Shown: positions 8,471 to 16,583 of the stretch, in pieces
Position numbering within the stretch: position 1 is the first letter of the stretch
Layout: every line of letters starts with the position of its first letter
Source: an uncultured Halocynthiibacter sp.
GTDB taxonomy: Bacteria > Pseudomonadota > Alphaproteobacteria > Rhodobacterales > Rhodobacteraceae
Direction: 5' to 3'
DNA: 64,000 nt
Assembly: GCA_947503035.1 (NCBI GenBank)
Contig: CANNCD010000004.1
Location: 186,001-250,000 of the forward strand
The notes under the pieces: model-generated
The model's database searches: none
Told to the model about the DNA's origin: nothing
Seen by the model: the letters and a program-made list of their open reading frames with translations, nothing else
Program-made: the position numbers and the translations under genes

Positions 8471-8498
8471 AAGGCCTCGCTTCTGCGGGGCCTTTTTC
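8471..8498 (+). terminator. Intrinsic terminator of rpmG
   Basis: AAGGCCTCGC (8471-8480) pairs with GCGGGGCCTT (8485-8494) around a TTCT loop with one G-T wobble, followed by five T residues. Confidence 0.9.
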
Positions 8499-8502
8499 GT
8501 TT

Positions 8503-9192
8503 CTAGGTCAGGACGATGTTCTGAACCTTAGCCCAGCGTGCCATGAGGTCGGCGGTGCGGTCGGGATAGGTTTCGTCCAAAACTTCGAACTTCGTGATGC
8601 TTTCTGTGCAAAAGTTCCGAAAATCCTGTTTTAATTCGCACCACGCGGCGATCAGGCGCACGTGTTCCATATATCCGATCAAAAACGGCCAGATGACCCG
8701 AGACGAGGTTTCGCCAGCGCGGTTGGTATAGTCGATCGAGATTTTGCGGTGGGCGCGAACGGCCTCGCGCAATGTTGCCAAATCAAAGATTTCAGGCGGG
8801 GCCGACTTTAGGACAATGGGGCGAACGGCCGGTTCGATCAACACAGGGCGAAGCTCTGGTGGGATGGCCGATGTCAATTTCCCGATCAAATCGCGCGCGC
8901 CAACGGCAAGGGCGGGGTCGCCGTTCTTCGCCACCCAAGCCGCACCAAGCACTGCCGCCTCGAGCTCATCCGGAGTGAGCATAAGCGGCGGCATGTCATA
9001 GCCATCCTCAAGCACATATCCCGTGCCTGCCTCGCCACGCACGGGGACACGACCTGCGGTCAATTCCGCCATGTCGCGGTATAGGGTCCGCAGGGATATC
9101 TCGAGCTCCTCGGCAAGCTCTTTGCCCGTCACCGGACGGCGGCGGGATCGCAGGATTTGGATGATCTGAAAGAGTCGTTCTGTGCGTCGCAT
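8503..9192 (-). CDS. YafY-type helix-turn-helix regulator with WYL domain
   Basis: The 229-residue regulator has an N-terminal HTH_11/DeoR-like domain (about 4-58, RRTERLFQIIQILRSRRRPV). A linker follows, then a WYL ligand-sensing domain (about 135-225, ISIDYTNRAGE...WPFLIGYMEHVRLIAAW). I chose ATG 9192 because homologues start at this point; a GTG at 9213 would add seven residues. It is divergent from the GFA-family gene, with a palindrome between them (9218-9235), so it probably controls that gene and itself. The effector ligand is unknown. Confidence 0.9.
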   Translation of the reverse strand: MRRTERLFQIIQILRSRRRPVTGKELAEELEISLRTLYRDMAELTAGRVPVRGEAGTGYVLEDGYDMPPLMLTPDELEAAVLGAAWVAKNGDPALAVGARDLIGKLTSAIPPELRPVLIEPAVRPIVLKSAPPEIFDLATLREAVRAHRKISIDYTNRAGETSSRVIWPFLIGYMEHVRLIAAWCELKQDFRNFCTESITKFEVLDETYPDRTADLMARWAKVQNIVLT

Positions 9193-9217
9193 AAATATCG
9201 ATACCACTGACACACTG

Positions 9218-9235
9218 CTGACACAACGGTGTCAG
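9218..9235. promoter_or_regulatory. Candidate operator for the WYL regulator
   Basis: CTGACAC and GTGTCAG form a perfect 7-base inverted repeat around AACG. A further TGACAC half-site lies at 9208-9213. The site is in the 88-base divergent interval between the regulator and the GFA-family gene. Confidence 0.5.
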
Positions 9236-9280
9236 GAGGGGGGCTCTAGAACGTGGGTAGATCAGTTAAGGAGATAGACT

Positions 9281-9703
9281 ATGGAACGATCAGGAGGCTG
9301 CGCCTGTGGCGCAATCCGGTTTAAGGTAAAGGCCCCGTTTGTCGGTGTCGGCGCCTGCCATTGCGCCGATTGCCAAAAGGCATCTGGGGGTGGTCCGAAC
9401 TATGTTGCGTTGCTGCCGCATGCTGCGTTTGAGGTTAGCCAAGGCACGCCAGTTCGGTTTGCAAAACAGGGCGATAGCGGCGCGACGGTTCACCGTGCAT
9501 TTTGCGGCGACTGTGGCACCCCGCTTTGGAGCGAACCCGCCCATGAGCCGTTCATGCCGATCAAGGTCGGGGCACTGGACGACGCGTCAGATCTGACGCC
9601 GGGGATGCATATCTATCTTAGCTCTGCGCCCGATTGGCACCAAACCCAAGAGGGCGCAGCGTGTTTCGAGAAAATGCCGCCGCCCATGCCATCAAAGTCA
9701 TAA
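9281..9703 (+). CDS. GFA family (glutathione-dependent formaldehyde-activating enzyme-like) zinc protein
   Basis: The 140-residue protein has the Mss4-like GFA fold with two zinc-binding groups: Cys7, Cys9 (CAC), Cys26, Cys28, Cys31 (CHCADC), and Cys75, Cys78 (CGDC). The CQKASGGG segment is typical of the family. Members were named for glutathione-formaldehyde adduct formation, but many have no proven activity, so only the fold is assigned. AAGGAG lies upstream of ATG 9281. Likely regulated by the divergent WYL protein. Confidence 0.88.
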   Translation: MERSGGCACGAIRFKVKAPFVGVGACHCADCQKASGGGPNYVALLPHAAFEVSQGTPVRFAKQGDSGATVHRAFCGDCGTPLWSEPAHEPFMPIKVGALDDASDLTPGMHIYLSSAPDWHQTQEGAACFEKMPPPMPSKS

Positions 9704-9706
9704 GAC

Positions 9707-9738
9707 CAAAAAAAGGGCCGCACATTGGCGGCCCTTTT
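9707..9738. terminator. Bidirectional intrinsic terminator
   Basis: AAAAGGGCCGC (9711-9721) and GCGGCCCTTTT (9728-9738) form a perfect 11-base stem with A and T runs on both sides, serving the convergent GFA and BI-1 genes. Confidence 0.9.
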
Positions 9739-9759
9739 CGAAATTAGTTATCGCGATGT

Positions 9760-10536
9760 TTACTCGCGGTTACCAAGCAGCTGTAGAAGCATGATGAACA
9801 GGTTGATGAAGTCCATGTACAGACGCAGCGCGCCCATGATTGCGGATTTCGCCAGCCATTCGCTATCGCCCATGTGAGCGTGCTGTAGGTAGTCGTTTTT
9901 GATGTCCTGCGTGTCATATGCGGTTAGGCCCGCAAAGATCAAAACACCCACGGCAGAGATCGCGAACTGAAGCGCGCTGGAGCCGAGGAAGATGTTTACG
10001 ACGGACGCGATGATCAGACCGATCACACCCATCATCAAGAAAGAACCCCACCCGGAGATGTCTTTCTTGGTGGTGTAACCCCAGAGGGATAGACCGGCGA
10101 AAGACGCGGCCGTGATCAAGAACACCTGAACGACGGAGCCGCCAGTGTAGATCAACAGGATCGAGCTTAGGGAAACACCCATCAAAGATGCGAACGCATA
10201 GAAGAACAGCTGAGCCGCAGCGGCGGACAGACGGTTCACAACGGCGCCAAATGCGAAAACCATCGCAAGAGGGGCGAACATGATGATGTATTTCAAGAAG
10301 CTGCTGTAGATCGCAGTACCAAGGCTGGTCAGGTAAACACCGTCACGGACCATTGCGGTCGCGTTGGTGGGATCATCCGTCACGGCAAGACCAGCGATGG
10401 CCCATGCTGCGATCGCGGTGATCACTAGACCGACCGACATAGTGCCGTATACTTTGTTCATGTGGGCGCGAAGTCCCGCGTCGATATCCGCTGCATTCGC
10501 GCGTGCGCCGATGCCTGCTGTACCGAATTGTGCCAT
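9760..10536 (-). CDS. Bax inhibitor-1 (BI-1)/YccA family membrane protein
   Basis: The 258-residue protein has seven hydrophobic segments and the family features AAWAIAGLAV near the first helix, TGGSVVQVFLITAASFAGLSLWGY in the middle and the C-terminal GLTAYDTQDIKNDYL. ATG 10536 is preceded by GGAGG; the ATG further upstream at 10557 is less well placed. Bacterial members are linked to membrane protein quality control (YccA-FtsH) and, for a homologue, calcium leak. Two intrinsic terminators flank it, so it appears to be a single-gene unit. Confidence 0.93.
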   Translation of the reverse strand: MAQFGTAGIGARANAADIDAGLRAHMNKVYGTMSVGLVITAIAAWAIAGLAVTDDPTNATAMVRDGVYLTSLGTAIYSSFLKYIIMFAPLAMVFAFGAVVNRLSAAAAQLFFYAFASLMGVSLSSILLIYTGGSVVQVFLITAASFAGLSLWGYTTKKDISGWGSFLMMGVIGLIIASVVNIFLGSSALQFAISAVGVLIFAGLTAYDTQDIKNDYLQHAHMGDSEWLAKSAIMGALRLYMDFINLFIMLLQLLGNRE

Positions 10537-10570
10537 TGTAGCCTCCGATTGATTCATATGGCGGCCAACA

Positions 10571-10610
10571 AAAAGGCCGCTCTCCCCATCTATATTGGTG
10601 AGAGCGGCCT
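10571..10610 (-). terminator. Intrinsic terminator after the DUF1127 gene
   Basis: AGGCCGCTCTC (10574-10584) pairs perfectly with GAGAGCGGCCT (10600-10610); on the minus strand the stem is followed by TTTTTG. It separates the DUF1127 gene from the BI-1 gene. Confidence 0.85.
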
Positions 10611-10668
10611 GAATTTCAAGATTTTCCGCGCTATCTGTCGGATAAATCGATCAACTTTACGTAAAAGC

Positions 10669-10857
10669 TTAGAAGATGCGACGTGTGAGAGCCGCTTGGT
10701 CTGCGCGTGTGATGCCGATGTCTTCTAAAAGAGTGTCATCAAGGCGAGCAAGCGCAAGGCGCTGGTTGCGGGCTTCGATCATACCCAGAACGAAGGATAC
10801 GATGGAGAATTCGCGCTTGGCATGCAATACGCCGAAGGTTGTTGTGTAAGTTGTCAT
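10669..10857 (-). CDS. DUF1127 small arginine-rich protein
   Basis: The 62-residue protein ends in the DUF1127 signature RNQRLALARLDDTLLEDIGITRADQ. The N-terminus is a hydrophobic/amphipathic stretch. DUF1127 proteins in alphaproteobacteria have been linked to RNA metabolism and to phosphate or stress responses; no specific role is readable here. AAAGGG lies before ATG 10857. It is divergent from a LysR regulator, suggesting control by it. Confidence 0.93.
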   Translation of the reverse strand: MTTYTTTFGVLHAKREFSIVSFVLGMIEARNQRLALARLDDTLLEDIGITRADQAALTRRIF

Positions 10858-10932
10858 GTCGTTACCCTTTCCATTTGTTGTTGGGTTGTCGTCTATTCAT
10901 CATTTCTGTTGATGTTTATGTCGTGAGTCGTA

Positions 10933-10942
10933 TGATTAATCA
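10933..10942. promoter_or_regulatory. Palindrome in the DUF1127-LysR divergent region
   Basis: TGATTAATCA is a perfect 10-base palindrome in an AT-rich stretch 38 bases before the LysR start. LysR regulators often autoregulate from such sites; binding is inferred. Confidence 0.3.
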
Positions 10943-10980
10943 AATGAATGATTTTTAACTGATACATCAAGGATCGTGAT

Positions 10981-11829
10981 ATGGCTCGAAATATCGATAT
11001 GACTGCCCTGCGTTCGTTTGTTGCCGTGGCCGATAGCGGTGGCGTCACGCGGGCGGCTGGTTTTCTGAACCTCACCCAATCTGCGGTGTCTATGCAGTTG
11101 AAAAGACTGGAAGAATCTCTTGGAATTCAACTCTTGGATCGCACCGCGCGCACCATTGCGTTGACGCCTGCAGGGGATCAGTTGCTGACCTATGCGCGGC
11201 GGATGCTGCGTCTGAATGATGAGGTTTTCACCCGTTTGACCAGCAAAGGCTTCGAGGGCGAAATTGTTTTGGGGGTGCCGCACGACATCGTTTACCCCGC
11301 GATTCCCCAGGTTTTGCGTCAATTCACGTCGAATCATCCGCGAATGAAGATCCAATTGGTGTCCTCCTATACGACCGAGCTGAAAGAGAGCTTTAAGCGC
11401 GGGGAATGCGATATCATCGTAACCACCGAGAAAAACTGTGGCGACGGCGGGCAGATTCTGAAACGGCTTCCGCTGGTTTGGGTTGGGACGATTGGCGGGA
11501 ATGCGTGGAAATCCCGTCCGCTTCAGCTGGCGTTTGAACAGAACTGTATCTTCCGCAAGGCCGCGCAGGATGCGCTCGATGATGTGGATATTTCGTGGGA
11601 CATGAAGGTCGTGTCCGATTCGAGCCGCACGGTCGAGGCGACGATTGCCGCCGATCTTGCGGTGACCACCGCGCTTGAGGGCGCGCAGATGCCGTATCTT
11701 GAGCCGATCAACCACGGCGGGGCCTTGCCCGATTTGCTTGAGATGAACGTGAATATGTATGTGGCCGATTACGCCCAAGGGCCCGTTGCCGAAGAATTGG
11801 CCGCGCTGGTGCGGCAGGGCTATTCCTAG
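10981..11829 (+). CDS. LysR family transcriptional regulator
   Basis: The 282-residue protein has an N-terminal winged HTH (about 6-65, ALRSFVAVADSGGVTRAAG...LTQSAVSMQLKRLEE). A linker helix and a type 2 periplasmic-binding-like effector domain (about 92-275) follow. AAGGAT precedes ATG 10981. Divergent orientation to DUF1127 fits a local target. It ends on a CTAG shared with the stop of the convergent sulfotransferase-like gene. Ligand unknown. Confidence 0.93.
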   Translation: MARNIDMTALRSFVAVADSGGVTRAAGFLNLTQSAVSMQLKRLEESLGIQLLDRTARTIALTPAGDQLLTYARRMLRLNDEVFTRLTSKGFEGEIVLGVPHDIVYPAIPQVLRQFTSNHPRMKIQLVSSYTTELKESFKRGECDIIVTTEKNCGDGGQILKRLPLVWVGTIGGNAWKSRPLQLAFEQNCIFRKAAQDALDDVDISWDMKVVSDSSRTVEATIAADLAVTTALEGAQMPYLEPINHGGALPDLLEMNVNMYVADYAQGPVAEELAALVRQGYS

Positions 11830-12596
11830 GTTGGTTTGGACGACGCGGGGTCGGTGACGCGCTGCGGAACGATTACGGTCAGGGCGGCGATTTCGTCGTC
11901 GGTCATCCCCATCGCGCGGTAAATGCCGTGGCCGACAAATGCGGTGTCCCGCTCTTCGTTGAAGGACAGTTCGTGGAACCGTCCAGCGGGCAGGGCGTTC
12001 GCCAGTCGTTTGAACACCACGTCCCAGTTGAACGGAAAGCCGAGGCGTTCGGCATAGGCGCGCGCGGCGAAATGCGGCGGCAGCACGCGGTTTTTCACAT
12101 AGCGAAAATGCGACCGGATCCAATCGGGCATCGGACGCCGATAGACAAAACAATCCACCGTCGCGCCACTGTTGGTCAGGCCATCATAGACCGCCCGAAG
12201 CGCGATTTCGTGAAACGGGTACAATCCAACACATTCGCGTGTCGCGGGGATCGCGCCCAAAATGTCCTCGTGGCTGATGAACCCGCAATCGGCATGGGAG
12301 CAAAGCCCCCCAAGGGTCTGCGCGGCCGTGCGGATATCGGGGATGGCTTCGATCATATCGTCCTTGGTCTGGGCGCGACGGATCAGGGTTTTAACCACCT
12401 CAAGCTCAAGCGTGCGCCGCGGTACGACGTGATAGTCGAGCGGCATCTGACAGGCGTTGGACTCGGCCATCCGTTGGATAAAGGTCGTGCCGGTTTTGTG
12501 TGGCCCCACATGCAGAACGATACGACGACCCGTGCGCGGGCCGAGGGCAACCTGCGCATCATAACGATCTTCGAGCTCGGCAAGGGTTGGCATCAT
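11826..12596 (-). CDS. Sulfotransferase-like P-loop protein
   Basis: The 256-residue protein carries a sulfotransferase-type 5'-phosphosulfate loop (LHVGPHKTGTTFIQ, about 27-40) near the N-terminus. A possible 3'-phosphate motif with YRRPMPDWIRSHF follows. Such proteins in roseobacters are annotated as sulfotransferase family; PAPS-dependent sulfation is inferred and the acceptor is unknown. The first ATG (12596) overlaps the TGA of the upstream quinone oxidoreductase gene (ATGA), indicating co-translation. A second, related P-loop protein is at 34263-35147. The stop shares CTAG with the LysR gene. Confidence 0.75.
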   Translation of the reverse strand: MMPTLAELEDRYDAQVALGPRTGRRIVLHVGPHKTGTTFIQRMAESNACQMPLDYHVVPRRTLELEVVKTLIRRAQTKDDMIEAIPDIRTAAQTLGGLCSHADCGFISHEDILGAIPATRECVGLYPFHEIALRAVYDGLTNSGATVDCFVYRRPMPDWIRSHFRYVKNRVLPPHFAARAYAERLGFPFNWDVVFKRLANALPAGRFHELSFNEERDTAFVGHGIYRAMGMTDDEIAALTVIVPQRVTDPASSKPT

Positions 12597-13567
12597 GACA
12601 CGGGCATTTCCACGACGATCTTGCCCGCATAAGTCCGATCCTTGAGGGCCTGAAAGGCGGCTCCCGCCTCGGCCAAGGGGAATGTCGCGCCGATATGGGG
12701 GCGCAATGCGCCGTCTTCGTACCATTTGAACAGTTCCGCGAGGGATGCGCGCATGATCTCGGGGCGTTCTTTCATATAGTAGCCAATATTCACGCCAATC
12801 ACGGTGATGTTCTTCACCAGCATATGGTTCGCTTTGATCGTCGGTACGTTGCCACCCGCAAACCCGATCAACAAGATGCGCCCATCTGGGTTGGTGGCGC
12901 GGAACAGGTCGTTGAACATGTCGCCGCCAACCGCGTCATAGACCACATCGGCCCCACCCAGCGATTTGATCACCTCGCGCAGATCATCAACATCGGGGTC
13001 CAGAACGTGGTGGGCCCCAGCGGCCTTAACGGCGGCAACTTTGTCGGCACCGCGCACGACTGCGATCACCTTGGCACCCATCTGAACGCCGATCTCAACC
13101 GCCGTAAGCCCCGCGCCACCGCCCGCGCCGGTGACAACAAGGGTTTCGCCACGCATCAGACGCGCCTTGTGCGCCAAAGCGATATGCGACGTGCCATAGG
13201 CAACGATAAAGGCGCTGGCGTGGTTGAATGGCATCGCGTCGGGGATCGCGACCAAATAACGAGGGTCAAACACACCATATTCCGCAAGCCCACCAGATCC
13301 CGTGAACCCCGCAACGCGGTCGCCCAATTCAAAGGGGCTGGTGTCGCTAACCGATTCGATTTCGCCCGCGAATTCCATGCCCAATGTTGCAGGAAAGGTC
13401 GGCATGTCCTGATAACGTCCAATAGCAATAAGTTGATCAGAGAAATTCAGCGCACAGGCATGTATGCGCACCGCCACCTGTTTGCCCTCGGGGGTGGGGC
13501 GATCTGTCGTCGTGATCTCTGGCGGCATTGTATTGGATTTTACCTGAAATATATACACGATCTTCAC
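12593..13567 (-). CDS. NADPH:quinone oxidoreductase family (MDR superfamily) protein
   Basis: The 324-residue medium-chain dehydrogenase/reductase has a GroES-like N-terminal half (VRIHACALNFSDQLIAIGRY) and a Rossmann domain with VTGAGGGAGLTAVEIG (about 146-161). The catalytic zinc cysteines are absent, as in the quinone oxidoreductase/enoyl-reductase branch. I use GTG 13567 (GGATGAG upstream); the first residues before TMPPEITTTDRP are slightly unusual, so a later start is possible. It is the first gene of a two-gene unit with the sulfotransferase-like gene. Substrate unknown. Confidence 0.88.
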   Translation of the reverse strand: MKIVYIFQVKSNTMPPEITTTDRPTPEGKQVAVRIHACALNFSDQLIAIGRYQDMPTFPATLGMEFAGEIESVSDTSPFELGDRVAGFTGSGGLAEYGVFDPRYLVAIPDAMPFNHASAFIVAYGTSHIALAHKARLMRGETLVVTGAGGGAGLTAVEIGVQMGAKVIAVVRGADKVAAVKAAGAHHVLDPDVDDLREVIKSLGGADVVYDAVGGDMFNDLFRATNPDGRILLIGFAGGNVPTIKANHMLVKNITVIGVNIGYYMKERPEIMRASLAELFKWYEDGALRPHIGATFPLAEAGAAFQALKDRTYAGKIVVEMPVS

Positions 13568-13822
13568 CTCATCCGCCTATAAACGGGAAAATAGGGCCCC
13601 GCACGGTGTTTGGACAACTTGTAACGCAATTCGGCGCTATGGGTAAATTGATTTCCTTATTCACCCGTTTGGGGGTTGGTGAAACCAACATACCACATTG
13701 ACATAGGCGACTTCACGTATGGGGCGTGCCGTTGTTTTATGAGCGTGGCTATGCTACAAAAGGTCCGCGCTTTGTGTCGTGGGGTGACGAATTGTAAGCG
13801 CAATTGCGAGGGGAAGTGTTTT

Positions 13823-14197
13823 ATGAAGCATCCTGTAGATGTTCATGTCGGCAAAAGAATTAGACACCGTCGTTGGATGGTTGGAATGACCCAACAACAA
13901 CTGGCGGAAAAGGTTGGGATTAAATTCCAACAAATTCAGAAATACGAAACCGGTATGAACCGCGTGTCGGCATCCCGTCTGTGGGATATCTCGGTATCTT
14001 TGGGCGTCTCCATTAGCTTCTTTTTCGAAGGTCTGGCTGGCGCTGAGGCGGCAACCGAAACGGGTGCAGATATCCAGCAGGGTGATATGCTCGCGGATAA
14101 AGAGGCGCTTGAATTGGTGCGTTCTTATTACGCGATTCCCGAAAACCAACGTCGCCGTTTGTTTGAACTCGCACGGGTTCTGTCAGACGTCGCTTGA
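13823..14197 (+). CDS. XRE (Cro/CI) family transcriptional regulator
   Basis: The 124-residue protein has an HTH_3 domain at about 10-66 (VGKRIRHRRWMVGMTQQQLAEKVG, IQKYETGMNRVSASRLW). The C-terminus is a helical region with LVRSYYAIPENQRRRLFELARVL, a pattern of a small regulator conserved across Rhodobacterales. ATG 13823 follows GAGGGGAAG. No operator was identified. It is followed 54 bases later by a histidinol-phosphatase gene, which it need not control. Confidence 0.92.
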   Translation: MKHPVDVHVGKRIRHRRWMVGMTQQQLAEKVGIKFQQIQKYETGMNRVSASRLWDISVSLGVSISFFFEGLAGAEAATETGADIQQGDMLADKEALELVRSYYAIPENQRRRLFELARVLSDVA

Positions 14198-14251
14198 CGC
14201 GGCCACCCCCTGCGCGATACCCGAGAGGGGCAATCGCAAGGGGCGCCAGAC

Positions 14252-15049
14252 ATGAGCACATTTCTAGATCAAACGGATATTGAAACGACGGCCAAGCGTT
14301 TGGCCGATGTGGCACGTGTGGAAACCCTCGCGCATTTTCGCACGGCCGGTTTGGTCGCAGACAACAAACGTCCCCAAGATTTTGATCCCGTGACCGTCGC
14401 TGACCGCGCGTCCGAGGCGGCGATGCGTGATATTCTGAACGTGGCCCGCCCCGATGATGGAATCTTTGGCGAAGAATTCGCTGCTAAGCCATCGCAGAAC
14501 GGTTTGACATGGGTGCTGGATCCGATTGATGGCACCCGTGGGTTTATTTCGGGGACACCGACTTGGGGCGTTTTGATTGCCCTTCGCGATGCGGATGGTC
14601 CATTTTTCGGCATTATCGACCAACCCTATATTGGTGAACGTTTTGTCGGCGGCTTTGGTCGTGCCTATGTCGAGGGACCCCATGGCACCCATGATTTGAA
14701 AACCCGCGCCGCGCGCCCCTTGGCCGAGGCCACCGTGTTCACCACCTTCCCCGAGGTCGGAACCCCCGAAGATCGTGCCGGATTTGAGGCCGTTTCCCAA
14801 AACGCCAATCTCACCCGTTTCGGGATGGATTGTTACGCCTATGCGCTGCTGGCTGCGGGGCAGATCGATCTGGTAATCGAGGCCGGCCTACAGGAATACG
14901 ATATCGCCGGCCCACATGCGGTTGTCACTGCCGCGGGCGGTATCGTGACGGACTGGAACGGCGGCCCCGCGCACGAAGGTGGACGGGTGATTGCGGCGGC
15001 GAATGCTGAAATTCACGCCGAAGCGCTGGCGATTTTACGAAAATTCTAA
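14252..15049 (+). CDS. hisN: Histidinol-phosphatase, inositol monophosphatase family
   Basis: The 265-residue magnesium-dependent phosphatase shows the family metal motifs GEE (73-75) and DPIDGT (90-95), and a C-terminal metal motif as YDIAGPHAVV. HisN removes phosphate from histidinol phosphate in histidine synthesis. The GTRGFISGTPTWGVLIAL stretch is characteristic of HisN rather than SuhB. It stands alone between an XRE regulator and an 8-oxoguanine deaminase gene; no other his gene is in the window. Confidence 0.9.
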   Translation: MSTFLDQTDIETTAKRLADVARVETLAHFRTAGLVADNKRPQDFDPVTVADRASEAAMRDILNVARPDDGIFGEEFAAKPSQNGLTWVLDPIDGTRGFISGTPTWGVLIALRDADGPFFGIIDQPYIGERFVGGFGRAYVEGPHGTHDLKTRAARPLAEATVFTTFPEVGTPEDRAGFEAVSQNANLTRFGMDCYAYALLAAGQIDLVIEAGLQEYDIAGPHAVVTAAGGIVTDWNGGPAHEGGRVIAAANAEIHAEALAILRKF

Positions 15050-15090
15050 GGTGTTTCAGGATTTTCTGTCTTTGAAAACGCCGTTGGTCC

Positions 15091-15105
15091 TGTAATATTA
15101 TTACA
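15091..15105. promoter_or_regulatory. Perfect 15-base palindrome upstream of 8-oxoguanine deaminase
   Basis: TGTAATA-T-TATTACA is a perfect inverted repeat located 80-94 bases before the start of the deaminase gene, in an AT-rich part of the interval. The form suits a dimeric repressor operator (for example GntR or TetR type); the protein is unknown. Confidence 0.45.
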
Positions 15106-15184
15106 AGTTATTCGTGTCCTTGCCCCTTCTGGCGAATGACGTTCACATATCACCGAACGGGTTTGATTTGATATGTGGGGACCT

Positions 15185-16516
15185 ATGTCTGAAATTTTGC
15201 TCAAGAATGCCGCCGTCGTTGTGACCATGGACGATGACCGCCGTGAACTGGCGGATACGGATATCCGTTGTGTCGATGGTGTAATCACCGAGATCGGACA
15301 AAACCTGACCAGCGATGGCGAAACGCATAATATGTCCGGCTGTGTCGTCACGCCGGGTCTGATCAACACACATCATCACCTGTATCAAAGCCTGACCCGC
15401 GCCGTTCCCGGTGCTCAGGATGCCTTGCTGTTCGGCTGGCTTCAGACGCTTTATCCGATCTGGTCACGGTTCGGCCCCGAAGAAATGCGGGTGTCGGCGA
15501 TGGTGGGCTTGGCGGAACTTGCCCTGTCTGGTTGCACCCTAAGCAGCGATCACCTGTATCTTTATCCCAATGGATCGCGGCTTGAGGATACCATTGATGC
15601 CGCGCGCGAGGTTGGGCTTCGGTTTCATCCGACGCGCGGCGCCATGAGCATCGGCGAAAGCGATGGTGGTCTGCCGCCCGATGCTCTTGTCGAACGGGAA
15701 GAGGCCATTCTAAACGATATGATCCGCGTGATTGATGGGTTTCATGACCCCCGAGAAGGATCAATGGTGCGCGTCGGTGTCGCGCCCTGTTCCCCGTTCT
15801 CGGTCAGTCGCGGGTTGATGCGCGACGCCGCGCGGCTTGCGCGGGACAAGGGCGTGATGATGCACACCCATCTGGCAGAAAATGATGAAGACATCGCCTA
15901 TAGCCTCGAAAAATTTGGCTGTCGTCCGGGGCAATATGCCGAGGACCTCGGCTGGGTTGGGGATGATGTGTGGCATGCGCATTGTGTGAAGTTGGACGCC
16001 TCCGAGATCGATCTGTTCGCACGGACCGGCACCGGTGTCGCCCATTGCCCCTGTTCGAATTGTCGACTTGGTTCGGGCATCGCGCCGGTTCGCTCGATGC
16101 GGGATGCTGGCGTTGATGTGGGGCTGGGCGTGGATGGGTCTGCATCAAACGATGTGGGCAATCTGGTGCTTGAGGCCCGTCAAACCATGTTGCTGCAACG
16201 TGTCGCCAACGGGGCCGACGCCATGAGCGCGCGCGAGGCTTTGGAAATTGCGACGCGCGGCGGGGCCGATGTTCTGAACCGTCCTGACTGTGGTCAAATC
16301 GCCGTGGGGAAACGGGCAGACATTGCAGTGTGGGACGTTTCAGGCATCGAAAACGCCGGAAGCTGGGACGCCGCAGCGCTTGTTCTTGCGGGACCGACCA
16401 AGGTGCGCGATCTATTTGTCGAAGGGCGGCACGTGGTCGGTGAAGGTCGGATGAAAACCATTGACTTGCCCAAGGTCATCGCAACCCAAAACAGGTTAGC
16501 ACAACGTTTACGCTAA
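15185..16516 (+). CDS. 8-oxoguanine deaminase (amidohydrolase superfamily)
   Basis: The 443-residue TIM-barrel amidohydrolase converts 8-oxoguanine to urate in purine catabolism. Metal-binding HxH is His63/His65 (INTHHHLYQSL). Downstream barrel motifs are MHTHLAEND (about 233), HAHCVKLD and the C-terminal VDGSASND Asp. The HCPCSNCRLGSGIAPVR block is typical of the cytosine-deaminase-like 8-oxoguanine deaminases. ATG 15185 was chosen over the one at 15173 because the family begins MSEILLKNA. The related guanine deaminase is 600 bases downstream on the other strand. Confidence 0.88.
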   Translation: MSEILLKNAAVVVTMDDDRRELADTDIRCVDGVITEIGQNLTSDGETHNMSGCVVTPGLINTHHHLYQSLTRAVPGAQDALLFGWLQTLYPIWSRFGPEEMRVSAMVGLAELALSGCTLSSDHLYLYPNGSRLEDTIDAAREVGLRFHPTRGAMSIGESDGGLPPDALVEREEAILNDMIRVIDGFHDPREGSMVRVGVAPCSPFSVSRGLMRDAARLARDKGVMMHTHLAENDEDIAYSLEKFGCRPGQYAEDLGWVGDDVWHAHCVKLDASEIDLFARTGTGVAHCPCSNCRLGSGIAPVRSMRDAGVDVGLGVDGSASNDVGNLVLEARQTMLLQRVANGADAMSAREALEIATRGGADVLNRPDCGQIAVGKRADIAVWDVSGIENAGSWDAAALVLAGPTKVRDLFVEGRHVVGEGRMKTIDLPKVIATQNRLAQRLR

Positions 16517-16583
16517 ACCCCTATGCTCCGTTGCAATGGCTGGTCCACTGACTATGCTTGGCGCAGGAAAATAGGAGAAAATC

